Assembly: GCA_017607445.1 (NCBI GenBank)
Contig: JAEVHH010000002.1
Location: 2,843,501-2,907,500 of the forward strand
Direction of reading: 5' to 3'
From: Histoplasma ohiense
Taxonomy: Eukaryota; Ascomycota; Eurotiomycetes; Onygenales; Ajellomycetaceae
Length of the DNA stretch: 64,000 nucleotides
A model generated the notes under the pieces. That model saw only the letters and a list, made by a program, of their open reading frames with translations, did not search any database and was not told the origin of the DNA. The position numbers and the translations under genes are program-made. Positions 10,240-22,151 of the stretch are shown here, in pieces; position 1 is the first letter of the stretch, and each line of letters opens with the position of its first letter.

Positions 10240-13200
10240 TCATTGCTTCCACTTCTTCAATTGGTCCATGATACTCTGAATATGGGGAGACATCTGTGGC
10301 GCTATCTGAGGAGGCGCGATAAGCGGTTGACTTAATCGTTGTCCTCCCAAAGTTTGCGCCAGAAGGGATGCCAAGTTCGGATCACTTTTCCCGCCGGGGA
10401 GCTGCGGTGGAAGCCCATAAGCAGGAGGCTGAGCTGTTTGGGTGGTAGAGGTTGGAGGAACCAAAGAATTTTGCTGACGAGAGAAGCTACTAAGAATACT
10501 CGCAAGATCTGTTGGGTTGCCTTGGGGAGTGTAGTGTTGCTGAGCGGCCTGGAGCGTGCAGCTAGTCAGTTGGGCAGAATTCTGGGGTGAAGGGTTTTGT
10601 TGTAGTGCTCTAAGGAGAGATTGAAGTGCGGTGCTATCTAGACTAGAAATGAGATTCGTAATATTATTATTAGATTTTAAAGGAGGTGGGACTTTAGAGG
10701 ACGCCTGCAGTTGAGAAATTTCAGGCATTTGCGTAGTGGTATATTTCGAGGTACTCCCAGGGTGGACGGTCGTCGCATGAAGCACGACATCGGCAGCAAC
10801 ATTCAATTCAAGCTCTGAATATTCTGAAAGTCAAAGAATCAGTACAGCCTTAAACAATAGAAACTAAACCTTCTGCTGTAAACCTCACCATTGAACTTAA
10901 CATTGTCGATGCCACCAGTGCGATCAAACACCTGTAATGGGATTTTGCCAGAATACTGATTTGAGCGGGATAGCTTGACAATTGCCTGCACTCCCTCTAT
11001 TATCTGACGTCGAATAACAGCTGTAAGGGACATCCGGGGGCTCAAAATGAGAACATCCGTTCGCAACCCCCGGTCTCGAAAAGTTTTTTCGATATGATGT
11101 ACGAAATCCCTACATGGTAGTCGCTTTTAGCATTATTCCCAATAACTACCATTGGAGGAGGTTTTTACCTATCAACGTTTTCTAAGACAATTATCTCGAC
11201 ATCTGGTACTTCTCGTGGGGATCGCTTTGGAATATGAAGATCTGAGTCATTTTCAGAACCCTTTTCTCTCGGACTCGGACTTCTATATCTCCCTGAACGT
11301 GAGTAAGGAGACCTTGAACGACGCCTATTGCGACGTCGTTCATAATTCTCTGGAGTTCGATCATCGGAGCGAGGGTCGCCTCGGCGGTGTCCACGTGGAG
11401 ATGGCGTGCGAGCTGAGTGGTAATCATCACGATGGCGATACGGCTCATCACGGTCCCTGAATTCTCTGATAGGTGGCCTGCCAGGCTCTGCAGTTCTGTC
11501 AAATCGGTCACCACCTGAACGGATGCCACGATAATTTGATACACCTCGGGCAGCTTCAGGTGACCTAGACGTTCTCTTAACTGGTTGCCTCGAAGAATCC
11601 GGTACCGGAGCATTTCTCGTTGATTTTTGAGGTTTTGAGATTTCAAGATCTAAATAGTTAGGAAAAGATCTCAAATTGAAAAGACATTCACTGCTGAAGA
11701 AAGAGTGACTAACGAATTTTGCGACCTCGTATAAATCCTCCTTGTTCTGCTTCTAGCGCATTATGGCAAGATGTAGGTTCTAGGAACTGGACAAATCCAT
11801 ATGCCTGCTTAATGGATATTTGGGCGAGATCACCGTATTTATGAAACAGGTGGAAGAGGTCCCGTTTGGTGACTCTCTCCGTGGGGAGATTCCCTTTTCT
11901 GAATATTAGAATAGATGTACAAAAAAATAAAAACCCCCACTTGAAAAGGAAAATAATACAAAACTTACCAACAAACAACCTCGATCCAGGCGGAAACCGA
12001 TCCCAAAGCCCTTCAGTAACATAAACACGTTCGTTATGGAGAAATTTATCATATTTTTTCTGAACTTCAGGTGCCCAAGGCTCCTCCCTATCTCCTTCCC
12101 AGCGAGAAGTCTTGGGTTCTTCGTTGTTCAGCCTATCACTTCGGGGAGCCTTTGGAACACTGCGTTTCGTTTGGTTGCCAGGTGATTGGGAAAATTTCTG
12201 AAAACCCGCAATATGAGGAGGGGGAAATCCATTTGAGGTAGACGAAGTTCCAGATGCAGGGGATGGCAGCCCACTAGGCTTAGGAAAATTACTTGGGCCG
12301 TATTGGGAAGATCCACTTTCAGGTTGGTTGGGCAACGGGTGGAAATATTGAATGTTGTCAGGACCCGGTCGGATAGAAGGTCTTTCTTGGGGTGGTGGGC
12401 GGGGAGGGAGACCAGCAGAAGGTGGAGGGGATGTGTCTAGGGTTGAAGGTTTGGTCACATAATTATTAGAAGATGCGGTAGTAACGGCGGTATTTGTGGG
12501 AGAATCGGTAGTATTTTTGGCACTTTTAGCATTTGATAAGGTATTCAGGGATTTCTGGTCACTGGCATCTCCCTCAAGATCTTCTTTAGTTTTAATGTTT
12601 TTATCATGATCACCAAGAGAAGCGGGAGTAATAAATTTCCTAGTGGATTTCACTTCTGCATCCTTTGATCCCGTCATTTGATCATTGCCCGGAAGCGTAG
12701 GTGAATAATGGGGTTCGGATGGGGAGTTCTCGGAAAGTATAGGACGTTCTAATGGGGACGGAGTTTCAGATGTGATGGATGTGGTATGGGAAGGCACGGT
12801 TGGTTCGTTCACGTCAGCAGTGGAGGTTTGAGAAACACGACATGGAGATTGACTTGTGCTGTAAGCAGATGAAAAAGTCGATTCATTTTCTGTATCAGTC
12901 TTTGGTTGATAACCCGTGTGTAAAGATCGAGAAAAGCTAACTGCTCCTTGCTCGCCAACGCCTTTTGACCCCAGGTTTTCAAATTTATGACGCAGCATAG
13001 CGTATGTATGCGTTGTGACCTGAACCTGTTCACCTACAACCGACTCAGTGTCCAAAGGTGGCATTTTCTCCAGAAATATCTGTTTATACATGGGTGAATC
13101 GCTAAATGACGGATCCATCTGACTCTGCAGCAACGGGATGTGAGTAGGTTCAGATACATGAAGTGGCTGTGGACTTTCCGGGGTGAGAGTCTTGCCACGA

Positions 13201-13256
13201 ACATGAAAAACCTCATCAGGGATAGTTGAGGCCATGTATGAGGTTTCGAGATGCAT
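10240..13256 (-). CDS. NAB3: NAB3-like nuclear RNA-binding protein
   Basis: Five exons: 13256-11969, 11893-11714, 11649-11169, 11109-10889 and 10823-10240, for 917 residues. In yeast, Nab3 partners Nrd1 and Sen1 to terminate non-coding transcripts and hand them to the exosome. The first 420 or so residues are low-complexity Ser/Pro/Thr. A single RRM follows (SRLFVG-NLPTERVTKRDLFH, then AYGFVQF), with RNP2 split by the first intron. It matches the Nab3 RRM closely, including the following RGRKIHLEISKP. Next is an RS/RD-rich linker, then a compact domain (about 650-770, VEIIVLENVDRDFVHHIEKT onward) resembling the anticodon-binding-like fold seen in Nab3 relatives. The Gln/Pro-rich C-terminus ends in a short helix (IMDQLKKWKQ). 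The start is the first Met; Met8 is an alternative and a further 5' exon cannot be excluded. RRP6, its functional partner in yeast, is also in this window but unlinked. Confidence 0.82.
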
Positions 13257-13786
13257 AAAGGGGGGTACTAAAAAGGCATCTGGAAACAGAAAAAAAACTG
13301 GTTAAGAGATGCTGGTTATTCGTGGCCTGCAGGCTGAGGAGGGGCAAAAAAGACTGAAGATGGGAAGATGACAGGGATATGGTGAGCGCAAGTAAGCAGA
13401 CATAGGGACGTTGAAATACTTAAAGGATCCCTATCCGTGGTCTCGACGAATTCAGAGAGAAAGTAACGACCCTGGAGACAGTGGAAAGTGATAGGTGGCT
13501 GGATGGTAGTCGGAGCAGTGGAGGTTGGCTCTGAGCCTCATGGCCGAACGGAGCAACAAGCAATATAATCAAGCGCCTTTTCGAGCTCTTTGGCGCCATG
13601 TTTGCTTTGTTTGCCAATGACGACGACGAGCGGATCTTGCCAAGTGTGCAACACAGAGTCTAGGCGATTCTAGGCCTTTTATTTTTTTGATGTCTCCTCC
13701 ACTTGAAATGGGGCCCACTCTGCGACGGATATCGCACAACAAAAGCTGCATCGTCAGGGGTTACAATCAACTTTGTAATCGTTGAC
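13257..13786. promoter_or_regulatory. Divergent promoter NAB3 / peptidyl-tRNA hydrolase
   Basis: This 530-bp spacer lies between two diverging genes. It has no recognisable gene. The in-frame extension upstream of 13787 is open but lacks a targeting-type N-terminus, so I place the start at 13787. Confidence 0.4.
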
Positions 13787-14557
13787 ATGCTCCGAATTCC
13801 GTTCTCCTATCCTAGAACTGTTTTTACTACTCGGGTGTTTTTTCCAACAGTTAGCACTAGATACCTTGCCTCCAGCCGATGCCCCAAAGCACAGGAGTTT
13901 ACAGACGAGGAATTGGCCATAGCACGGAGCTGGCTATCCCAGCTTACTCCAAGGACAATTCCAAGAGATATAGGCGATGTTTCCTATAGTAGATCAAGTG
14001 GCCCAGGCGGCCAGAATGTGAACAAGTATGCCAGCAACAATTACTATCCATTGTCTCCCCATCTTTCTTAACCTCATGACCCTAAGAGGATGAGGAAAGA
14101 AACTAGTAATGTTTGTTTTATATGTATAATAAAATTGTTGCTTAGGGTAAACTCGAAAGTAACGCTTAAAATTCCTCTCTCCACCATTCTGCGACTTGTT
14201 CCTCGAGCCCTACACGCCCAGATCCGATCTTCGCGCTACATCGCGGAACGCTCTGACAGCTTGGTGATACAATCGGACGAAACACGGAAGCAGACAAAAA
14301 ACCTCGATCTCTGTTTTGAAAAGCTCCGGGAGCTCCTTCTCACAGCTGGAAAAATGGCCATCCCGGGCGAAACGTCGCCTGAACAGAGGAAGAAAGTACA
14401 GGCTCTGTATGTTCTCTTCTCGGCTACCCTAGAGCTTGATGCCAACATTTGCTAATTCCCAACCAGTGAAAAGGCCAATAATGAATCTAGAATACGATCT
14501 AAAAAAGCCCGTAGCATGAAGAAAAGCAGCCGGAGGTCAAGCGGCTACGATGATTAG
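13787..14557 (+). CDS. Mitochondrial ICT1-like peptidyl-tRNA hydrolase
   Basis: Three exons, 13787-14025, 14146-14406 and 14467-14557, encode 196 residues. Members of this class-I release-factor family (human ICT1/MRPL58, yeast YOL114C) hydrolyse peptidyl-tRNA on stalled mitochondrial ribosomes. The catalytic GGQ lies at residues 74-76 in SSGPGGQNVNK, and the intron falls inside the Lys80 codon. After splicing the frame reads VNSKVTLKIPLS, exactly the family continuation. The first 30 residues (RIPFSYPRTVFTTRVFFPTV) are basic, hydroxylated and free of acids, consistent with a mitochondrial presequence. The tail is Lys/Arg/Ser-rich (RIRSKKARSMKKSSRR), the usual ribosome-binding basic tail. There is no codon-recognition domain, so it is not a standard RF1. 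It converges on UTP6 with 140 bp between stops. Confidence 0.9.
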
Positions 14558-14697
14558 GAGTCGTGACAAGTCACTCCTACAGCGGTTGATTAGCATATGA
14601 AAGTAGCATGGGAAATAAAAGTTTGAAGCGATTATATGTTTGGATCTCATTGCTATACCATATCTCAAAGAAATATATTGACGACAAAAATGATAAT

Positions 14698-15986
14698 TCA
14701 ACTCAATGATCCTTCAACATTTCGCAGGGTTGCCCTCATCACCTTTTGCAGATCTGGATCGAGTCCCTCTAACGTCATCAATGGTTGTAGCCAGGCGACA
14801 ATCTCCTTCGCTAGGCTTTTGTTTCCAGCGATGTTGTGGCTCTTGCATTCTTTTAATCGACTAAGGGAGGTACCAAATGCTTGCGGGAATCTCGCAGAGG
14901 TTACCTCGATGCCAGCCGTGGGGAACATGATATAACATATCTGTGCGTGGGGACTTGTTGCATTTTCTGCCATCATAAATTCGACAATGCGGCCGAGCAC
15001 CCTGCGAAGGCAGGGCGTGTTTGTAAACTCAGAGACCATGACATAAAAGTCACGGCCAATGGCATCGTCGTTACCGAACCGTTTCATAGCAGCGTCGAAG
15101 ATTGCGATGGGAATAGCTCCAGTGAGAGCGGGTGTTGAGTTGAGATTTTCAAGGGCGGCCTCGTCAACTCCATCTTCCTTCCTGAGGCTTGGGTTGATAT
15201 CTTCTTCCGTCACAACCGGAAGGGCAATAACATCTGCATTCGGATCCGTTGCAGAGTCAGTAGGCATCGAGGAAGATTTTCGAGTACCATCCAGGCCCAG
15301 AATTTGTTGCCGCGTTGTGATCCGCGTGATATATAGCATTTCAAGCTTAGCATACTGCAGCCAAAGTAATTTAGAGCTCTTGCAAAACCTCAGACCCCGC
15401 TGCATATAACTGCGTGCCTGTGTCATATCCCCGTGGTCTTCCAGCGCATATCGGGCTGCACATATCCACAGCTCGGCCTTCGTAGGATGTAATCGCAGCG
15501 CATTCATAAAAATCCGACCGAGCTTCTTATACGCCTTCTGTCGCCTGGCATATTCGATGTACTGCATCCATAGGCTGATATCGCCGTGGAACTTCTTCGT
15601 TGCGCGGTCGAGAATGAAAAATACCCGTCTCTGGCCAGAATGCATGGGTGATTTAACGCCTAGTCTTTTTATCCGCTTCCGTCGCAGGGTGTCCAGGTTC
15701 ATTTCGTACGCCGCATACTGGGCGTAATCTGCAGGTTTGGGCCCTGTCGCATTGATTCTATGCTCAAAATCAGATCGCTTCTTCAGGATCGCTGCAATTT
15801 CATCCTGGAATTGGAATGGTTAAGTGGTACTTTGTTAGCATATATCTTGGAATTGAAATCGTCTCGTCATTTATTTGATTGGGTAGGTCTAGGTACCTTT
15901 GAAAATATCTTTTTCTTCTCGTACTCCTTGAATTCCGGTACAAGCTTCTCCAGATAAAAGCGAGCTTTATCGCTCGCCGTGGCCAT
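14698..15986 (-). CDS. UTP6: U3 snoRNP protein UTP6
   Basis: Two exons, 15986-15897 and 15804-14698, encode 398 residues. UTP6 is part of the UTP-B module of the small-subunit processome, needed for cleavage of pre-18S rRNA in the nucleolus. The N-terminus (ARFYLEKLVPEFKEYEKKKI, residues 8-27) is the conserved opening, and the intron joins FSK to DEIAAILKKRSDFEHRI. Half-a-TPR (HAT) repeats are visible at about residues 85-195 (DISLWMQYIEYARRQKAYKK, then ELWICAARYALEDHGDMTQA and LLWLQYAKLEMLYI). The C-terminal half carries further weaker helical repeats. The length is slightly below the yeast protein of 440 residues. Its 394-bp head-to-head spacer with CWH43 must hold both promoters. Confidence 0.9.
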
Positions 15987-16380
15987 GGTTTGCTAAGAAA
16001 AGAGTGTCACGAGAGGGCTCATCGTAAAACATGGCAATCCTCAAAAGAATCCCCAAGCTGCATTATTTTTGACACAGGATTCGGAAAAAAATACTTCCAC
16101 TCGACGCTAGCTGCTTTGGATCAACCTCCCGCTTCAGAGGTTCTCCCCAACCATCCTCAAAAACGACACCAGACACCTCAGGGGCAGTCGTTCGGCTTCA
16201 CCACGCAGCTTTCTTCGCGGTGTTATTTCCTTTCTTCTTTCATTTACGTTTCAAATTCCTTTCTCACCTGTACTGTCCTTTAATACATATCATTTTAATG
16301 ATTCCTTTGTCTTTTTTGTCCATGTAATCGCATTAGAGAACAACAGACTCTAGGCCCCTGGTACTTCTGCCACAACAACC
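15987..16380. promoter_or_regulatory. Divergent promoter UTP6 / CWH43
   Basis: The 394-bp spacer between two start codons must contain both promoters. It is pyrimidine-rich on the plus strand near CWH43. I see no specific operator. Confidence 0.4.
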
Positions 16381-19300
16381 ATGGCTCCCAAATTCAAGGA
16401 CGGAGATACTGTCGTATCTGTTAGTATATATATATATATATTCATATTGGCGGCTATCCGGAGTGTGTGCTGGTTTATACTGACCTTGTAAACGAAGATC
16501 AATGGCAGATGGGTGTCATGGGCGCATACCCTCGCCGCCTATACTGCCTTCCTCGGGGCATTGATTGTCGGCATGCGGCTTCACTACCACAAGATTGTCC
16601 AAAACGAATACTACGGCTATCCACAAGAATGGTTCCCCTCAGTGTCGGCAACAATTGGTGATCGCTACCCGGAACGATCGGTCTTCCAGCTGTTTATTGC
16701 TATCACCTCAGGCCCACGCTTTGCTCTCGTCTTCCTGTGGTACATCCTTACAGCTCGTCCAAACTCTTCCCTCCCGAAATTCATCGCTGGGACTGGACTG
16801 TTCCGGACATTGACTTGCGGTGGCTGGACATATATCACTTCGACGGATGATCATGATTGGCACGATATTTTCATGATTTCATATCTGGTTGCTACCCTGC
16901 CCTGGACTTTGGGGTGCCTTGCCTTAAGCCCCAATAACCGTCAGGCCGTGAAGTATCGGAAGATTCTTGCAGGCGTCTTTTTTGGCACACTTGTTCCATT
17001 GATATACTACTTTATCCAGCACAAAGTTCACAGGGTGCCTGGCGGTTAGTACAACACTGTTTAACTTGAATATCTCATGCTTCCTTTGAATTTTCGATTC
17101 TGATGTGAACAATTAGCTTACACTAAATACGCCTTCTTTGAATGGGCGCTTGTCTTATTCGACGTGGGATTCGACGCGGTTACGGTCCTTGATTTTAGCG
17201 CATTCGAAATTGTGGTAAGAGATGTGAAGGGTATCAGCAGAGGGTATGTCAATTGGCTTCCAAAATAGACAAATGTACTCGTCACATTTTTTTCCCCACC
17301 TGGAGTGATGAAATAGGTGTCTAAGAAGTAATATACAGAAGATCGAAGACCGCTGGAGACGCTGTCCTTGAAACGCAGTACGCCTTGCCTTTCTTCTCTC
17401 TCATTTATTCTCCACATGTTAACCCCACAAGTACAGAAAGGATAAACCTGTTGGTCGTACTTTTGGTGAAGGATTTTTCTGGGCAGAGGCGATTGATGCG
17501 GCTGCTGATGTGTACAACGGCGTAAGAAGAATATTTAAAACAATTTGCCCTCCTCTGGAGCATGCACTGATTAGTCGTAGTTCGTCTTCTGGTCCATTCT
17601 AACATCTCTCGGCGTTTTGGTGTGGTGTAAGTTCTCTCACTGAGGTATATGACTCTGGATTGACAATGTCTCTCTAACTTCTACTAGACTTCCCACTCTG
17701 GCATATGGGGATATCGGGCTATGAAGTCTTTGTTATGGCTTCCGTGTCTCCCTTTCTCCTATCTATTCCAAGATTCCGGTATTTTTCCATACGCAATGTT
17801 CGTTTTATCCATCTCCTCTCTTTAAGCGGCCTTCTTGCCTACCTCATCCAGCGCCCCGAGTACCGGCTTTTCACGGTTGGGTTTTCAGTAGCTATGAGCT
17901 GCTTAGCCTGGCCAGCAACGTGGTACGGCGAAAGGTCGCAACCTGGACGTCTTGAGTCTCGTGTACTGGCATGGGGCCTCGGCCTCCTCATGTCAAGTGT
18001 AGCCAAGTTTGGGGCACAGACCAATAATCCAATTTGGCCAATTATGCACCCGGGAAACGGCGGGTGGAACAAAACCGCCTTCGTCCTTGCTGTATTGTCC
18101 GTTATCCGTTCAACCCGAAGAGTTACTACAAGCGGCGACTATTTCCCTACCACTGGTAAGAAGGGATCTTCTGTCCTTGCTGCTGCAGGACTGGGCGGGT
18201 TGTTCTTTGCTATGCACTCTCTTCTGTCGGACTCAAGCACTATGATTCTCTGGGTTTGGGAAGGGTTTCCTATTCGAGGACCCATAGCAGTCCCCCACGG
18301 AACTTACACGATCATCGCAATGGGTGTGGGTTTGATGTTTGGAGTCTTCTATCCCCGCCTATCAGGTTCCTGGACGGCGTTTGGCATTGGCTCTATCGGC
18401 GCTGCCGTGTTAACCTCGTATAGCCATTGGTTCGGCTATTACGGCGGCCTCACACTTGCTGTCTATCTGATGTCCGTTTCGCCCGTGCTTATCACCTCCG
18501 CTGTTCACCATTCTCCCGCCAAATCCTTCGGTCTTGGCTTCCTTATATACAACTTCATGGTACTGTTCCATGTTTGGGTTGTTGCATATGCTTTCGTTCC
18601 CGGTGGTCCACTTGTGAGAGAGCATACTGACTGGGTCATGCTTACCTCAATGCTCCTCATTGGTGCCGGTGTATTCTCTGCCGCCATTTCGAATTCCCAG
18701 TCCACTTCGGTGAGGGGTAAGAGATCCGTCTCGAGTAATGGGAAGTCGCGGTCTTATTACGTGTACATCCTTGCCCTTCTTCAACTACTGTCGATCTCAA
18801 TATCATATCTTCGATTCCCGACAAACGATTATACGCCCTACCACAAAAATGAAAAACTGGTCACCGCTGGTATCTGGACCGTGCATTTCTCTCTTGACAA
18901 TGACATGTGGTCTTCAGAGAGACGGATGCGGGATGCAATCAAGGATCTCGAACTTGATGTTGTCGGTCTTTTAGAATCAGATCTCCAGAGAATTATCATG
19001 GGTAACCGTGACACTACCCAATTCCTTGCGGAAGATCTGGGAATGTACGTGGACTACGGTCCAGGACCCAATAAACACACCTGGGGCTGCGCTCTGCTCT
19101 CCAAGTTCCCGATTCTCAACTCGACACACCACCTCCTCCCATCTCCAGTTGGCGAGCTCGCACCAGCCATCCACGCCACTCTAGACATGTACGGAGAACA
19201 TGTGGACGTTGTGGTCTTCCACTCAGGCCAGGAAGAAGATCCAGAAGACCGTCGGCTACAGAGCGAGTATCTGTCGAAGCTCATGGGAGACTCTCCACGA

Positions 19301-19731
19301 CCTTTGATTCTACTCAGTTACCTCGTCACGAAGCCCCTTGAAGGTAACTATAACACATATGTTAGCGAGGCGAGTAGGATGAGAGATATTGACCCAAGCG
19401 ATTGGGATCGGTGGTGCGAGTATATCCTCTACAAGGGAATTAAGCGAACGGGCTATGCGAGAGTGAGCCGGGGAACTATCACTGATACGGAAATCCAGGT
19501 ATTCCCTATATTTTCTAATCTATCTCTAACCTGGGTTTTTTTCGCTAACATGGGTTTCCCTCTTAATTTTAGGTTGGCAAATTCCTCGTGGGTCAACCGG
19601 AAGATATATCTAACGTCCGCGTTTCCGAAGATCATGTACCTGCCGGACTGCGATTCCCGGCTCTATTCCGGGGCCAAGGCGTCCGTGGCCACAGGTACCA
19701 TGTGTTTGATGAGCCGCGCTATTTCGTTTGA
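16381..19731 (+). CDS. CWH43: GPI-anchor lipid remodelling protein CWH43
   Basis: Eight exons: 16381-16419, 16498-17044, 17117-17243, 17339-17377, 17437-17521, 17581-17626, 17688-19498 and 19573-19731. Together they give 950 residues, almost the same as yeast Cwh43. In yeast it exchanges the GPI diacylglycerol for ceramide in the ER. The N-terminal part (to about residue 290) is the PGAP2/FRAG1-like multi-span region (VSWAHTLAAYTAFLGAL, NEYYGYPQEWFPSVSATIGD, PERSVF). The middle is a long multi-span domain with about ten hydrophobic segments. The C-terminal 330 residues form an endonuclease/phosphatase-like fold (TAGIWTVHFSLDNDMWSSER, DVVGLLESD, HTWGCALLSKFPIL), ending in HRYHVFDEPRYFV. The fourth exon is only 39 nt and is the least certain join. 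GPI1, which starts the GPI pathway, is at 34-36 kb. Confidence 0.92.
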
Positions 19732-20462
19732 AGAATGTTGTATTATTTTCTTTCCATTTCTATGTCTATATACCTCCCGTTCTCTCTTTTCCCCCATTTC
19801 TCTATATTTTGTCATTCGTCCTGTTATGTATTTATTAATCTTCTAATGATCGTTTACTTCTCCCTTACTTCTCCGATTATTTGGTTTATATATGTGGCGC
19901 TCCAAGAAGGCGGGAAAGAAATAAGAACAATACATAATTGCTTCTCCCTGGCAGGTTCTTTTTCAACTTGTTCACGGTTAATGGTCAACTAGCCATGGCA
20001 GTTCTGTCGTCACGTGACATTATGTGGCCAATACCTAGGTAACCTCAAAGGTGATTTGCCCAATCTGGGACTTATAACGTCATTGCCTCGATCCGCCAGT
20101 TCCTCTAAGAACCCTGTTTGCAACAAGGGTGAGAAAGAAAGCATGTCTAGGTATCCTGATGAACGTCATAAAATGTCTTCTCCACTTCTAATTCCTATAA
20201 TAATAAGTACCGACCGCCTCCACCTACGACTCGCCAGCAAGCAGAAGTAGCCATTTTGACAAGAAACAAAACCTAAAACGGCTACATTTTATTTTTAACT
20301 TATATTCTTTTCATTTGTCCATTTCTCCTCTCTCCTTCTCAACCTCTCAAGCCGATATCTAAATAGTCCGAGGCGAAAAAACACCAGTCTGAAGACTTAC
20401 GACAAGGATACGAAACCACCACGGATTCAGGATTTTTCAAACACGCCAACAACGAAGCAATC
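19732..20462. other. Intergenic CWH43 / small TM protein
   Basis: This 731-bp spacer has no supported gene. It contains GTCACGTGAC (20009-20018) and ACCTAGGTAA (20033-20042) within 34 bp. The second decamer is seen again twice upstream of MSH2. These are candidate promoter elements of the downstream gene. Confidence 0.45.
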
Positions 20463-21229
20463 ATGTCCAAGTCACGTATGCCAGTGTACTTAGGCCTTGC
20501 CGCTGCTGGTGCTGGCGGATATTATCTATACCGTGCAGGAGGCGATCCCAAAAGAGCCACTAGGAAATTCGAAGGTGGGTAGCCAGATTCTCCAGTGGGA
20601 TATAGCTGGCTTAACAATGGTTGCTATTCGTCATTCGAGGAGACTGCAATCTCCATGCCATCCAGTTTAAAGAGACAAGAAGTATCGAGCTGACCAAGTG
20701 GCGTGCGGTTGATGTTTTTATTTTTTGTAGATGATGCTTCTCGCGCTAGGTCGAAAATCCGAGACGAGAGTAACAAGGCGCTGGGCCATGGGAGTGCTGA
20801 ACAGGTTGGAGCAAGCATAGATCATGCGGTCAGTATATATGTTGTCTTTCTCTCATTTACTTGCTAGAATTCCCCATATTTTCTTCATTCTTACCGAAAT
20901 TACTTTAAATAATATATGCACTACCTTTACTCTGTATTCTCTCCAAAAATCCCACCAAAAGGGACAAACTTCAACGGGATATTCTTTTTTCCCCTCTCCT
21001 TGCCTAGTGCGCTGTGTCTGTGAAACTCATGGCTGATGCAAGCATCGATACCAAGCAGGATGAGAGAGCGACCAAATTTGCCAAGGAAGAAGCCGAAAAG
21101 CTCAACAAAGCCCGCAAAGATGTTGCCAAAGATATAAATGAAAAAATCGATTCATTCGACAAGAGCGTTGAGCATAAAGCGGCCGAGGCTCAAAAAGGCA
21201 TCTCCTCCTGGTTTGGTGGGAAGAAATAA
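20463..21229 (+). CDS. Small single-TM protein with charged helical tail (calcofluor-white-hypersensitivity type)
   Basis: Three exons, 20463-20574, 20731-20828 and 21008-21229, encode 143 residues. The N-terminus has one glycine/alanine-rich membrane span (VYLGLAAAGAGGYYLYRAGG, residues 8-27). The rest is a highly charged, Ala/Lys/Glu-rich helix (EEAEKLNKARKDVAKDINEK) resembling LEA or apolipoprotein-like amphipathic repeats, ending GISSWFGGKK. I recall similar short proteins in Aspergillus and Onygenales named after a calcofluor-white hypersensitivity phenotype. A mitochondrial or ER membrane anchor is likely, but neither location nor function is shown here. The third acceptor (CCTAG at 21003-21007) is chosen because it keeps phase; it adds CAVSVKLM before DASID. 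Confidence 0.7.
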
Positions 21230-22151
21230 TGGGATATAAGGACGGGGACTGACGATTGATAAGGATTTCCAGAAGAAAAATAAGAAAGATCGCCCGAATC
21301 CAGTTCCGTCAGGTTCCTCTTCTTTTGAACTTTACTTTCATTTCATGGCTCATGGCGAAATATGTGGCTCTGATGTGTTTTTTCGTTTTTCGTTGCCTCC
21401 TTATTCATCCAACGGTTGCGTTCCAATGGTCCCCATGTTTGTGTTCACGGCTATTGTTAATTGAAATATGTCGCATATGGCCCATCTTATAAGCCTTCTT
21501 GCAGTGTGAAAGGTATTCAACTCAGCAAGGAATATACGAAGGATCCAGAAACCGAGAGAGTGATTATCTTGAATGAATGAAGTAAGTTCTGTTGTGGTTT
21601 TTGGATCGAAACAGGCTGTCATCTGTAATCAATGATGTGCACAGAAACCTTTTATACCTGCTTGGTCTATAATCAGAGACTAGTAAGTTTTGTTTATTCA
21701 ACCCTGAAGGCTTTTTCCGGGAGTGTAAGAATGAGGGAAGACGGATTTTTGGTGGTTTCCCAAAACCAGGTCTGTGCACAGCATGTTGTATACATCATCG
21801 TTCACTTCTTTGTCTTGATCTGATTGTCAAGCTTCGCCTTACTTTGATGGCTTTGGTGATTGAAATCAATTTAACCCAATCAAGTAAGGCGGTTTGACGC
21901 CAAGGGCTTTGTCGCGTCATTTGTTGCGCGTCGCGTCCATCACGTCTCGAGTCTGCGGGAATGTGAAATGAAAATCAAGAAAACCTCCACAACGCCAAAA
22001 TGCCACCCTTCTTTTTCTGTAGATTCCAAATTTCTCCACCTCTTCCTCATTATCCTCTTCCATACTCATTTCCCTATTCCCTATTTACAGAGTAGTTCCT
22101 TACTTCCAATAATTATCTTAAATCTCTTAAACATCCTCTAAGGAAAGCATT
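21230..22151. other. Intergenic upstream of CDT1
   Basis: The 922-bp spacer has no supported gene. It holds an imperfect inverted repeat (21836-21848 against 21879-21890) and, just after it, a cluster of three CGCGT motifs. The last 150 bp before CDT1 are C/T-rich, typical of a filamentous fungal leader. Confidence 0.5.
21913..21936. promoter_or_regulatory. MCB-type CGCGT cluster upstream of CDT1
   Basis: CGCGT occurs three times in 24 bp (21913-21917, 21927-21931 and 21932-21936), about 215-240 bp ahead of the CDT1 start codon. CGCGT/ACGCG is the core of the MluI cell-cycle box read by MBF at G1/S, and fission-yeast cdt1 is a known MBF target. The cluster is seen directly; its use by MBF here is inferred. 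Confidence 0.6.
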
